NCBI GenBank assembly: GCA_902533445.1
Contig: CACALX010000006.1
Span: forward strand, 37,384-101,383
Origin: an uncultured Pelagibacteraceae bacterium
Lineage (GTDB): Bacteria; Pseudomonadota; Alphaproteobacteria; Pelagibacterales; Pelagibacteraceae
Reading direction: 5' to 3'
DNA: 64,000 nucleotides
Positions 53,998 through 62,610 of the stretch are shown in pieces. A model generated the notes under the pieces. It saw only the letters and a program-made list of their open reading frames with translations, was not told the DNA's origin and searched no databases. Position numbers and translations under genes: made by a program. Numbering within the stretch: position 1 is the stretch's first letter; every line of letters starts with the position of its first letter.

Positions 53998-54098
53998 TAA
54001 ATTTTTGATAACTGCATAAAATATCTAATTTTTATATATAATATTTATTTCTATAAATAAGTATATTAATTACCCTTATCAAAAAATAATGTTTTGAT

Positions 54099-55427
54099 AT
54101 GACGACATTACCTTCAAAAGCAAAAGTAGTAATAATCGGTGGTGGAATCCACGGTTTAAGTACTGCATGGAAACTTTCAGAAACTTATAAAAATCCTGGC
54201 GATATAGTTGTGTTAGAAAAAAAAGATACGGCTGCTGGTGCAAGTGGAATTGCATGTGGAGTTGTAAGAAATAATTATTTTCAGCCAGCAATGAGAGAGT
54301 TGATGGCTCATTCAGTTTCAGTTTGGGAAAGTGACCCTAAAGCATTTAAATATAATCCAGTTGGATACTTGCAAATATCTCCAGAAGTAATGCATGAAGA
54401 TGTAGCAAGTATTTATGAACAGCAAAAAGCAATTGGATATGAGTCGGTTTTTATTGAAGGAGAAAAAGATTGCACAAATTACATGAAGGGAATTTTTGAT
54501 GATTGGCAAGCTCAAGGTATCACATCTGTACTTCATGAAAAAAAAGGTGGATACGCTTTTAATAAAGATTCAATTAAAGCCCTAGAGAACAAATCTACAT
54601 CTAATGGAGTTCAAGTTATGAAAGGTGTAAGGGTAACTGGTTTTAAAAAAGGAAGTAACAGTCAAGCAGTTACAGGAGTTGAAACTGACAAAGGAACTAT
54701 TGAGTGCGAACAAGTAGTTGTCGGTGCAGGACCATGGGCAAGAGATTTTTGGAATATGTTAGAGCTACCAAAGACAGCTCACATAAAAGCTAAAGATGGT
54801 AAAATGCATGAAACTGATATGTGGACTTACTGGATGCTTCAAGAAGGAGTTATTGGAGTTGAGCCTGATTTCTTGAAAACAAATGATGGTAAACAACCAC
54901 CTGTAGTTCACGTTGACTCAACAGCACCATTATATTCTGATAAAACACAAAAATTATTAACAGACAAAATTTGGGGAATTTATTATAAACCTGATATTGA
55001 AGGTTTAGGTGTACAAGGTGGAACTTCTCCTTACATTGTTAAAAAACATTTTGATCAAGTAAATGTTGATCCTTATGGAATTGAGTCTCCAGAGTATCAA
55101 ACGACAGATGCTTTTAGTGAAATGTGGTGTTCAGCACTTGCACATTGCCAAAAAAGGTTTGAGGGAAAATCAGATTTATACAGAAAAGGACCATCGGGTG
55201 GTTTGGGATGTATGACACCTGACTCTTTTCCAATCTTCGATAGATTTTTTGAAAACGTCTACATGATTGCTGATGCTAATCACGGATATAAAATGATTGG
55301 TGTTGGTGAACTTGTTGCAAAAGAAATTCTTGGTACTGAAAGTGATTTATTGAAACCGTTTAGATTCAACCGTTACGAGAAGGGTGAACTTCATCCTACT
55401 TCTAACAGTCCGTTCCCTTGGAGTTAA
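54099..55427 (+). CDS. SoxB-like FAD-dependent amine oxidoreductase
   Basis: A 442-aa DAO-superfamily oxidoreductase. VVIIGGGIHGLSTAWKL gives the FAD-binding motif near residue 13, GASGIACGVVRNNY the flavin-contact loop, and VVVGAGPWARDFW and DANHGYKMIGVG the C-terminal FAD site. It has no folate domain and no neighbouring alpha, gamma or delta subunits. Likely substrates are sarcosine-like secondary amines or N-methylglutamate, given the adjacent N-methylglutamate synthase genes. The precise one is unknown. Confidence 0.83.
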   Translation: MTTLPSKAKVVIIGGGIHGLSTAWKLSETYKNPGDIVVLEKKDTAAGASGIACGVVRNNYFQPAMRELMAHSVSVWESDPKAFKYNPVGYLQISPEVMHEDVASIYEQQKAIGYESVFIEGEKDCTNYMKGIFDDWQAQGITSVLHEKKGGYAFNKDSIKALENKSTSNGVQVMKGVRVTGFKKGSNSQAVTGVETDKGTIECEQVVVGAGPWARDFWNMLELPKTAHIKAKDGKMHETDMWTYWMLQEGVIGVEPDFLKTNDGKQPPVVHVDSTAPLYSDKTQKLLTDKIWGIYYKPDIEGLGVQGGTSPYIVKKHFDQVNVDPYGIESPEYQTTDAFSEMWCSALAHCQKRFEGKSDLYRKGPSGGLGCMTPDSFPIFDRFFENVYMIADANHGYKMIGVGELVAKEILGTESDLLKPFRFNRYEKGELHPTSNSPFPWS

Positions 55428-55496
55428 ACTCTAAGCCTAGACACAAATAAAATTTTCAGCTACGTTTGAATAAATTAAATTCATTGAGAGGTGAAA

Positions 55497-56966
55497 ATGA
55501 CAGATCTAGAGAAACACGTTAACCAACCGGGTCGTGCTAAATTAGTAAAAGATGTAAGAGCAAAAATTAAAGAGTTAGGAATAACTTATATTTATTTTCA
55601 ATTTATTTCAGTAACAGGAAGAGTTGTGGGAAAAGGTATTCCTGCTGATCATTGGGAAAGAACTGCTGAAAAAGGTTTTCAATTAGTTTATGGTTCTACT
55701 GCAAACTTATTTTTAGATCGTCACAATAATTACATCGGTTATGGTCCGGAGGCTATGGAGCTTGTAGGTATTCCTGATCCAGAAACTTTTGTACAATTAC
55801 CTTGGGATAAAAGAGTTGCTCGAGTTTTCTGTACTTGTTTTAGAAATAGAGAAGAAAGAGAAAATCCAGGCGGTCACTTAACTTCAGACTGTAGAGGAAA
55901 TTTAAGAATTTTCATGGATGAATTTAAGAAAAAACATGGTCTTGAATTAAGAGTTGGTACTGAACCTGAAATGATGTGGTTGACTAAAAATGAAGATGGA
56001 ACACCGTCAGGTAAAGGTTTCTCAAAACCTTTCTGTTACCATATTGATCAATTCGAGTCATTAAGACCGGTATTTATGCAAGTAATAGAATATGCAAATG
56101 CTATGGGCCTCGATATGATTCAAGGTGACCATGAAGATGCGCCAGGTCAATTAGAATTAAACTGGACTTATGATAACGTTTTAAGAAATGCGGATAGATT
56201 ATCTACTTACAGACAAATTTGTGCACAAGTAGCAAGAGAACATAATTTAATTGCTTGCTTTATGACAAAACCTTTTATGGGTGTTTCTGCAAGTGGTTGC
56301 CATACAAACATGTCTTTATGGAAAGGTGGAAAGGTTAAAGTAAATAAACTTGGTCATAAATCTTTACCAGGAGTTGATGGAGTTTTTAGTTATGTTGAGG
56401 GTGGAACAAACACTTTCATGCCTGATACTAAGGATATGCAAATGCCAGGTAAAATTGGTTTACAATCTATTGCAGGTATAATGAAACACTTGCCAGCATT
56501 AACAGCTCTTGGATCTTCAACTGTAAACTCTTACAGAAGATTATGGGATCAAGGATTTTGGGCACCTGTTTATGCTGACTGGGGATATCAAAACAGAACT
56601 TGTGGTTTAAGAGTTTCTGCTCCAGGAAGATTTGAGTATAGATCAGTGGACTCGATGCATAATCCTTACTTGTTAGGTGCTGCTTTATTAAAAGCTTGTG
56701 ACGAAGGAATAAGTAAGAAAATGAAACCAGCTGCTCCAGAGTCTAGAAATATTTACGAAGCTCAAAAAGCAGGTAAAGATGTTAAAAAACTTCCATTAAG
56801 TTTAGGTGAAGCTTTGGATAGACTGGCAGAGGATGAAGTAATCAAATCTGCAATGCCAGATGAAATGTATAAAGTTTTCCATTGGTACAAAAATGATGAG
56901 TGGGAAAGATTTCTTGGCGCAACAACGCAATGGGATCTGGATACTTATCTTGATTGTCTACCGTAG
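55497..56966 (+). CDS. Glutamine synthetase family protein (gamma-glutamylmethylamide synthetase candidate)
   Basis: A 489-aa glutamine-synthetase-fold ligase. I prefer ATG 55497 over in-frame GTG 55491 because GAGAGGTG is then a well-placed Shine-Dalgarno. Catalytic segments are TEPEMMW, GDHEDAPGQLELNW, ASGCHTNMSLW, NSYRRLW and GRFEYRSVD. The gene directly precedes glxBCD/mgsABC. In the methylated-amine pathway GMAS joins methylamine to glutamate, so position favours GMAS. The sequence is less GMAS-like than that at 62611, so it could use ammonia or another amine. Confidence 0.75.
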   Translation: MTDLEKHVNQPGRAKLVKDVRAKIKELGITYIYFQFISVTGRVVGKGIPADHWERTAEKGFQLVYGSTANLFLDRHNNYIGYGPEAMELVGIPDPETFVQLPWDKRVARVFCTCFRNREERENPGGHLTSDCRGNLRIFMDEFKKKHGLELRVGTEPEMMWLTKNEDGTPSGKGFSKPFCYHIDQFESLRPVFMQVIEYANAMGLDMIQGDHEDAPGQLELNWTYDNVLRNADRLSTYRQICAQVAREHNLIACFMTKPFMGVSASGCHTNMSLWKGGKVKVNKLGHKSLPGVDGVFSYVEGGTNTFMPDTKDMQMPGKIGLQSIAGIMKHLPALTALGSSTVNSYRRLWDQGFWAPVYADWGYQNRTCGLRVSAPGRFEYRSVDSMHNPYLLGAALLKACDEGISKKMKPAAPESRNIYEAQKAGKDVKKLPLSLGEALDRLAEDEVIKSAMPDEMYKVFHWYKNDEWERFLGATTQWDLDTYLDCLP

Positions 56967-56998
56967 GTCTTAAAAAAATATAGAAAGGGTATAAAAAT

Positions 56999-57943
56999 AT
57001 GTGTGGGATAGCAGGATTAATTCATAGAGGAAAATCCTCAAATGTTGGAAGCGAATTACAAGGAATGCTTCAAGCGTTAAAACATAGAGGTGAAGACTCA
57101 ACTGGATATGCTTTGTATGGAGATACAGATGGTAAAAATTTCATCATGCGTTTCAAAGTTGGTGAAAACGTTGGAGAAGGAAGTTCATCTATTATGGAAG
57201 ATGTTTCTGTATATGATGAAAGAAAAAAAGTTGTAGATCAAACTCTAGCTGAGATGGGAGCTAAAGTTATTAAAGAAGAAAGAACACTTCCCTACTCTTT
57301 AAGATATGAAATTGATTATGATGTAAAAGACCTTCTGGAATTTTCTCAACGTATAGAAAGTATTCCTGGTGTAGAAATTCTTTCGATGGGTAAATCTTTA
57401 GAAGTTATTAAAGATCTTGGAAACGCTAAAATGGTTTGTGATAGATATAGCTTAGATAAAGTTGTTGGAACTCATGCTATTGGTCATGCTAGAATGGCTA
57501 CAGAGTCTGGTGTAGATATTAAATCTGCTCACCCTTTTTGGGGTTACCCATTCAGTGATGTATCTGTTGTTCATAATGGACAGTTAACTAATTATTGGAA
57601 CAATAGAAGAGTTTTAGAAAATAAAGGTATGAGATTTATGTCTGAATGTGACTCAGAATTAATTGCAGTTTACATTGCAGAAAAAATGAGAGATGGAGCA
57701 ACTTTAGAAGAAGGAATGAAAGCATCTTTAACAGGTTTAGATGGTGTTTTTACTTACTTTGTTGCAACAAAAGACTCTTTAGGAATGGCAAAAGACACAA
57801 TGGCTGCAAAACCATTGGTGTTATACGAGTCTGACGATTTAGTTGCAATGGGATCAGAAGAAATAGCAATAAGATCAGTGTTACCACAAGAAATTGATAC
57901 ATATGATCCATTTGATGGGGAGGTGAAAGTATGGCAAATCTAA
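56999..57943 (+). CDS. mgsA: N-methylglutamate synthase subunit A / GlxB-like class II amidotransferase
   Basis: A 314-aa Ntn-hydrolase amidotransferase. The nucleophile is Cys2 after Met removal (MCGIAGL). RMATESGVDIKSAHPF and VVHNGQLTNY, then SECDSELIAVYI, match the GATase2 active site. It corresponds to the amidotransferase part of glutamate synthase. In the N-methylglutamate pathway it works with subunits B and C to transfer methylamine. Its stop overlaps the mgsB start by 13 bases. Confidence 0.85.
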   Translation: MCGIAGLIHRGKSSNVGSELQGMLQALKHRGEDSTGYALYGDTDGKNFIMRFKVGENVGEGSSSIMEDVSVYDERKKVVDQTLAEMGAKVIKEERTLPYSLRYEIDYDVKDLLEFSQRIESIPGVEILSMGKSLEVIKDLGNAKMVCDRYSLDKVVGTHAIGHARMATESGVDIKSAHPFWGYPFSDVSVVHNGQLTNYWNNRRVLENKGMRFMSECDSELIAVYIAEKMRDGATLEEGMKASLTGLDGVFTYFVATKDSLGMAKDTMAAKPLVLYESDDLVAMGSEEIAIRSVLPQEIDTYDPFDGEVKVWQI

Positions 57944-58785
57944 AAACAGTATCAAAAAAATCAAAAGCCCAATCAATGGGTATGCACACAGAGGTATTAA
58001 CAGGAAGAACTCAACAAAAATTCTTCAACCCTGATGAAGCAGAAAACTTTTATTACTTCGGTACATACGATGTAGATTTCAATAAAAGAACCGATCTTGA
58101 TGTTAAAGACATGACAGCTCCTGAAGCTAATAAAGAAATCGATAACTTAATGAGCCAAGGATATGGGACAATAGTAATAAAAAATCCACAAGGTAAACAT
58201 AGTCTTGGGGTTGGTATTTTAAATAAACTTAATTTAATTTTTGAGGGAAGTTTAGGATATTTTGGAATGGGTTCTTGCGATGGTCCAATTGTTAGAATTA
58301 ATGGAAGAGTTGGATGGTCATGTGCAGAAAACTTAATGGCTGGTAAAGTAGTAATTGAAAAGAATGCTGGATCTTGTTTTGGTGCGGCAATTAGAGGTGG
58401 AGATTTAATTTGCAAAGGTAGTGTTGGTGCCAGAACTGGTATTGACATGAAAGGTGGAACTATAATTATTGGTGGAGATGCGGGTGCATTCACAGGTTTT
58501 ATGATGCAAAGAGGAAGAATAATTATCCTTGGAGACGTTGGAATTAACCTAGGCGACTCTATGTATGATGGGACAATTTTCGTAGGTGGAGAAATTGGGT
58601 CATATGGTAGTGATGCTGTAGATTCAGAATTAACATCTAGTGATCAAGACTGGCTTAAAAGAAAATTAAAGGTTGCTGAAATCGGTGAAAATTTTGATGT
58701 AAGTAAAATGAAAAAAATTGTAGCAGGTAAAAAACTTTGGAATTATGATAATTTGGAACCTACAGAGAAGAAGGGAGCAATATAA
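57931..58785 (+). CDS. mgsB: N-methylglutamate synthase subunit B / GlxC-like GXGXG-motif protein
   Basis: A 284-aa protein like the C-terminal right-handed beta-helix domain of glutamate synthase large subunit. It shows repeated G-x-x-G turns: GSLGYFGMGSCDG, GRVGWSCAENLM, GSCFGAAIRGGD and GDAGAFTGFMMQRG, among others. The domain is structural. It overlaps mgsA by 13 bases and mgsC by 1. A long antisense ORF across it is a composition artefact. Confidence 0.87.
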   Translation: MANLKTVSKKSKAQSMGMHTEVLTGRTQQKFFNPDEAENFYYFGTYDVDFNKRTDLDVKDMTAPEANKEIDNLMSQGYGTIVIKNPQGKHSLGVGILNKLNLIFEGSLGYFGMGSCDGPIVRINGRVGWSCAENLMAGKVVIEKNAGSCFGAAIRGGDLICKGSVGARTGIDMKGGTIIIGGDAGAFTGFMMQRGRIIILGDVGINLGDSMYDGTIFVGGEIGSYGSDAVDSELTSSDQDWLKRKLKVAEIGENFDVSKMKKIVAGKKLWNYDNLEPTEKKGAI

Positions 58786-60197
58786 TGCCTAAGAAAAAAT
58801 CTAAAAAAGTTAAAAAAAATGGAAAAGGTGTTGGTGGAAAAGCTGATGTCCATGCGCATGAAGAAGGTAAAAGAAATAAAAGTTTATTAGGTCATAACGC
58901 TATCTTTACTCCTGAAGTCATAGACGACATTCATATCAAATCTCAATTAGGAAGATACAGAATGCGAGGAATGGCATTGATGAAAAAAATTCCTACTTTT
59001 GATGATTTGGTTTTCTTACCTGGAACACTAACTAGATTTGTAATTGAAGGTTACAGAGAAAAGTGTGAAACAAAAACTGTTATTGGACCAAGATGTGAAA
59101 ATCCAATTGAATTAGATATTCCAGTTTATATTACAGGAATGAGTTTCGGAGCACTTTCTTATGAAGCAAAAACTGCTTTAGCAAGAGGAGCTACTATGGC
59201 TGGGAGTGCTACATGTTCAGGTGAAGGTGGAATGATACCTGATGAAAGAAGATACTCTGAAAAATGGTATTACCAATGTATTCAATCAAGATATGGTTTT
59301 AATCCACATCATGCACAATTAGCAGATGGAATTGAGGTATTTATTGGACAAGGTCAAAAAGTTGGAATGGGCGGACACTTAATGGGTCAAAAAGTTACTG
59401 ACCAAGTTGCTGAAATGAGATCGTTACCATCTGGTATTGATCAAAGATCACCAGCGAGACACCCTGACTGGCTAGGACCAGATGATTTAGCTTTAAAAGT
59501 AGAGGAACTAAGACAGTTAACAAAAAATAAAGTGCCAATTCAGTTAAAGTTAGGTGCATCTAAAGTTTATGATGATGTACGTATGGCTGCAAAATGTGAT
59601 CCTGACTCCATTTACCTAGATGGAATGGAAGGTTCTACTGGAGCAGGCCCACATATCGCTGCTGCAAACACTGGTATTCCAGGTATTGCTGCAATTCGAG
59701 AAGCTAGAAGAGCAATCGATGATGTTGGTAAAACTGGAAAGGTAACATTAATTTATGCTGGTGGAGTAAGAGACGGTGCTGACATGGCTAAGGCTTTAGC
59801 TCTTGGTGCAGATGCAATAGCAATTGGTACAGGATCTATGATCGCACTAAACTGTAATAAAGATATCCCTGAAGCAAACTTTGAAAAAGAAATGGGAGTA
59901 AAAGCAGGTGAATGTTATCATTGTCATACTGGACGTTGCCCAGTAGGTGTTGCTACACAAGACCCTAAACTAAGAGCAAGATTAAACCCTGATGATGCTG
60001 CGTTAAGAGTTTATAATTACCTTCACTCAATGACTTTGGAGGCTCAGCTATTAGCCAGAGCTTGTGGTAAAACAAATATCCACTCTCTAGAGCCTGAAGA
60101 TTTAGCTGCATTAACATCAGAAGCATCAGCTTTAGCAAAAGTTCCGTTGGCAGGAACTAACTATACAGTTGGTGTTGATAACTACCACAAAATATAG
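58785..60197 (+). CDS. mgsC: N-methylglutamate synthase subunit C / GlxD-like FMN-binding glutamate synthase protein
   Basis: A 470-aa protein of the GltB FMN-domain family. YITGMSFGALSYEAK, GEGGMIPDERRYSE, QLKLGASKVYDDVR and the FMN phosphate loop YAGGVRDGADMAKALALGADA are all present. The Fe-S cysteines lie in ECYHCHTGRCPVGVATQ. The first 25 residues are lysine-rich (MPKKKSKKVKKN...), unlike classic GltB. It catalyses the reductive synthase step, with N-methylglutamate as product when the amine is methylamine. Confidence 0.88.
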   Translation: MPKKKSKKVKKNGKGVGGKADVHAHEEGKRNKSLLGHNAIFTPEVIDDIHIKSQLGRYRMRGMALMKKIPTFDDLVFLPGTLTRFVIEGYREKCETKTVIGPRCENPIELDIPVYITGMSFGALSYEAKTALARGATMAGSATCSGEGGMIPDERRYSEKWYYQCIQSRYGFNPHHAQLADGIEVFIGQGQKVGMGGHLMGQKVTDQVAEMRSLPSGIDQRSPARHPDWLGPDDLALKVEELRQLTKNKVPIQLKLGASKVYDDVRMAAKCDPDSIYLDGMEGSTGAGPHIAAANTGIPGIAAIREARRAIDDVGKTGKVTLIYAGGVRDGADMAKALALGADAIAIGTGSMIALNCNKDIPEANFEKEMGVKAGECYHCHTGRCPVGVATQDPKLRARLNPDDAALRVYNYLHSMTLEAQLLARACGKTNIHSLEPEDLAALTSEASALAKVPLAGTNYTVGVDNYHKI

Positions 60198-60205
60198 AGG
60201 TAACT

Positions 60206-60616
60206 ATGCCAAAGAAAAAAATTAAAAAAGTAGCAAAAACAAAAGAGATAAAAGGTCAGTTAGGTAAAAAGAAAGAGACTGCCAGAGAAAAAATGATCGG
60301 TCAGTCTATTGGTTATAGATACGATGTAAATCTTTTACCTGACTATTCTAAACTAACTCCATTTCTTAAAAAATACATAGAAGCAATGGGTTGGGATGAT
60401 TTAAATTGGTTGGAAGATGTGCATATGGGCTATGAGGAAGATAGACCGGCAGTGTTCTGTAGAAATGCAAATGGTTGGGTTACAATTCCAAAATCAATTA
60501 AACTTCCTAACAACCAACAAGACAGAGACATGATTGCAAGAGAGCTTTTAGTTAAGTTCCAAATGTCTCCAAAACATCCTCTTGTTGATTTGAAAAAAGC
60601 TTATCTAAAATTTTAA
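60206..60616 (+). CDS. Hypothetical protein with GlxD-like basic N-terminus (136 aa)
   Basis: I do not recognise the family. The N-terminus MPKKKIKKVAKTKEIKG strongly resembles the basic tail of the preceding mgsC product (MPKKKSKKVKKN). A compact domain follows with LTPFLKKYIEAMGWDDLNWLEDVHMGYEEDRPAVFC and a helical end. There is no signal peptide. It starts 8 bases after mgsC behind AGAGGTAAC and likely belongs to the same complex or transcript. Confidence 0.65.
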   Translation: MPKKKIKKVAKTKEIKGQLGKKKETAREKMIGQSIGYRYDVNLLPDYSKLTPFLKKYIEAMGWDDLNWLEDVHMGYEEDRPAVFCRNANGWVTIPKSIKLPNNQQDRDMIARELLVKFQMSPKHPLVDLKKAYLKF

Positions 60617-60643
60617 ATAACAATCAACAGTTGATTTATTTTT

Positions 60644-60671
60644 AAAAACCTAGTGCACATGTTAGGTTTTT
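60644..60671 (+). terminator. Terminator after the mgs operon
   Basis: AAAAACCTA (60644-60652) pairs with TAGGTTTTT (60663-60671) around a 10-base loop. The A-rich and T-rich flanks would let it work in both directions. It separates the mgsABC-136-aa unit from amt. Confidence 0.7.
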
Positions 60672-60741
60672 AAGACTTTTTTATATTTGTATCGAATCAG
60701 AAAATTTAATAGGCTTCCATAAACTAATATGGAGAGAGAAA

Positions 60742-62142
60742 ATGACTGATCAGTTGGCTGCTCTTACTACCATATTTACAGAATTCTACTACTGGGTGAC
60801 AGTGGTGCTGATGTTCTTAATTCACGTCGGTTTCTGTATGTATGAGGTTGGAGCTTCTCGATATAAACACCATCAACATACTCTTATGAAAAACACAATG
60901 CTGATACCTTTGGTAACAGTAACTTGGTTTTTATTTGGTTGGTGGATTTACTGGGCTTTTCCAACAGGACCTGGATTAGCACCTTCAATAATGAATGAAA
61001 GTACTGCTCTAATCACAGACGAGTCTGCGTTTAGTGCTACTTGGTATACAGCTACAAGTGAACTTATGGCGATCAATCTAGGAGATCACATTTCTGGTGT
61101 CTTCTGGGCTGCATTCCTTCTGTTTTCTTGGACAGCTGCTTCTATCGTTTCAGGAGCTATCATTGAAAGAATTACAACTTTTGCATTTGGTATTCTAGCA
61201 ATTGCAATTGGATCTGTATTTTGGACAATTGATGCTGCTTGGGGATGGCACTTTGATGGATGGATGTTAAAACTTTTGGGATACCATGATGCATATGCGT
61301 CAGGTGTAATCCACGCAATTGCGGGTGGATTTGCTTTAGGTGTTCTTATGGTTTTAGGTCCAAGAATTGGAAAATTCTCATCAAGTGGTGAACCTAGAAA
61401 CATAGGGCCTAGAAATCCTTGGCTAGTTACAGTTGGATTATTTTTAATTTATACTGGTTTCTGGGGATTTTATGCTGCGTGTAACATTCCAATTTTTGAC
61501 TTAGGTCCAGAATATGGAATGGAAGGTATATCTTATTGGACAGCTACAAACATATATGTAACTCCTACTACACTTAGTGGTATTACCTTTAACTTCTTGA
61601 TGTCGCTATCAGGAGGATTATTGGCTGGATATTGGATTGCTAAAGGTGATCCTTTCTGGACATACTCTAGTGGATTAGCAGGTGTTATCTGTGCTTCAGC
61701 TGGAAATGACTTATATCATCCAATTCAATCAATGATCATTGGTATGATCGGTGTTGTGATTGCATACAAACTACATTACTGGGTTGAACGTAAGTTCAAA
61801 ATCGATGATGCAGTTGGTGCAGTAGCGGTTCACGGTTATGCAGGATTTGTTGGTCTTGTAATTTGTGGTTTTGTTTTATGGGGCTACCCTTCATCTGGTT
61901 ACAGTGTGGGTGCTATGTGGGATGGAACTACTTATGCAACAATCAATCCTCTTGGACAGTTCATCGGAGCAATAATTATGTTTGTTGTTCTTGGACTAAT
62001 TCCAGGCTACATCATAGCTAAAGTTCTTAACGGTATGGGGAAATTAAGAATCCCTCGTGAAGTTGAAATAGCTGGATTAGACTATGAAATGATGGAGACT
62101 GCTAAAGAAGATGAAAAAGCAGTTGCATCTGCATCCAGGTAA
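60742..62142 (+). CDS. amt: Ammonium transporter
   Basis: A 466-aa Amt/Rh-type channel. About eleven hydrophobic segments are visible; the pore His residues are in SGVIHAIAGG and AVHGYAGFVG, and FTGFWGF-type loops occur between helices. It has an N-terminal FMxxLIHVGFCMYEVGA-like start typical of a distinct bacterial Amt branch. It moves ammonium or possibly methylammonium, which suits the pathway upstream. GGAGAGAG precedes the ATG. No GlnK gene accompanies it. Confidence 0.93.
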   Translation: MTDQLAALTTIFTEFYYWVTVVLMFLIHVGFCMYEVGASRYKHHQHTLMKNTMLIPLVTVTWFLFGWWIYWAFPTGPGLAPSIMNESTALITDESAFSATWYTATSELMAINLGDHISGVFWAAFLLFSWTAASIVSGAIIERITTFAFGILAIAIGSVFWTIDAAWGWHFDGWMLKLLGYHDAYASGVIHAIAGGFALGVLMVLGPRIGKFSSSGEPRNIGPRNPWLVTVGLFLIYTGFWGFYAACNIPIFDLGPEYGMEGISYWTATNIYVTPTTLSGITFNFLMSLSGGLLAGYWIAKGDPFWTYSSGLAGVICASAGNDLYHPIQSMIIGMIGVVIAYKLHYWVERKFKIDDAVGAVAVHGYAGFVGLVICGFVLWGYPSSGYSVGAMWDGTTYATINPLGQFIGAIIMFVVLGLIPGYIIAKVLNGMGKLRIPREVEIAGLDYEMMETAKEDEKAVASASR

Positions 62143-62153
62143 AGGAGGAAAAT

Positions 62154-62384
62154 ATGGCTACAGTAACAAACTGGATAGATCACCTTAACAAACCAGCTGA
62201 AGAAGTGGTTGGTGCTGTTTACCCTGGTGCTGGATCTAGTGAAGGTATACTGGTAATCATTGCTATAATTTTATGGGTTGGTTGGCATATCTTAACTGCA
62301 AAATCTGAAAGTGATGAACTTTCAAGATTAGCAAGAAAGAGACATGGTGCTGACGATCATAAAAGCAATATTACCGATTGGTAA
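62154..62384 (+). CDS. Small single-pass membrane protein downstream of amt (76 aa)
   Basis: I do not recognise a family. An N-terminal soluble part (NWIDHLNKPAEEVVGAVYPGAGSSEG) leads into a membrane helix at about residues 29-47 (ILVIIAIILWVGWHIL). A charged tail with SDELSRLARKRHGADDHKSN follows. AGGAGG lies 6 bases before the ATG. It starts 11 bases after amt and ends before a terminator, so it is co-transcribed with amt and may be an accessory subunit. Confidence 0.7.
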   Translation: MATVTNWIDHLNKPAEEVVGAVYPGAGSSEGILVIIAIILWVGWHILTAKSESDELSRLARKRHGADDHKSNITDW

Positions 62385-62399
62385 TTAAACTAAAAATTT

Positions 62400-62430
62400 G
62401 GGCGCTGTTTTAATTAATAGCGCCCTTTTT
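62400..62430 (+). terminator. Rho-independent terminator of the amt operon
   Basis: GGGCGCT (62400-62406) pairs with AGCGCCC (62419-62425) across an AT-rich 12-base loop and is followed by five T residues. It is the cleanest plus-strand terminator in the window. Confidence 0.9.
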
Positions 62431-62443
62431 AATTTAAAGTTTT

Positions 62444-62593
62444 ATGAAAAACGAAAATGAAGAATTGAGACCCTCAAAAATGAGAGGGGTTGCGTTTCCT
62501 AAAGCGAAATACGGAGTAATTTTAGCAATAATAATTATTATAGTTGTAAATCTAATTTATTATAAAGAAACTATCTTATCTTTTTTTAAATAA
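62444..62593 (+). CDS. Single-pass membrane microprotein (49 aa)
   Basis: A 49-codon ORF with a charged N-terminus (MKNENEELRPSKMRG), a membrane helix at about residues 24-40 (VILAIIIIIVVNLIYY) and a short tail ending SFFK. It begins 14 bases after the amt terminator and ends 17 bases before the next gene, filling the gap exactly. I do not recognise a family. Coding potential is supported by the hydrophobic pattern only. Confidence 0.5.
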   Translation: MKNENEELRPSKMRGVAFPKAKYGVILAIIIIIVVNLIYYKETILSFFK

Positions 62594-62610
62594 TTATGTT
62601 AAGCTAAGTA

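Noticed and set aside
58053..58493. 146-aa antisense ORF across mgsB
   Set aside because: It lies wholly within a well-supported gene. The open frame follows from Gly/Ile-rich repeats giving few stop codons in reverse; no known family is encoded.
60206..60616. Histone-like or nucleoid protein because of the lysine-rich start
   Set aside because: Only the first 30 residues are basic; the remainder is a mixed acidic domain, and the tail matches that of the upstream MgsC protein.
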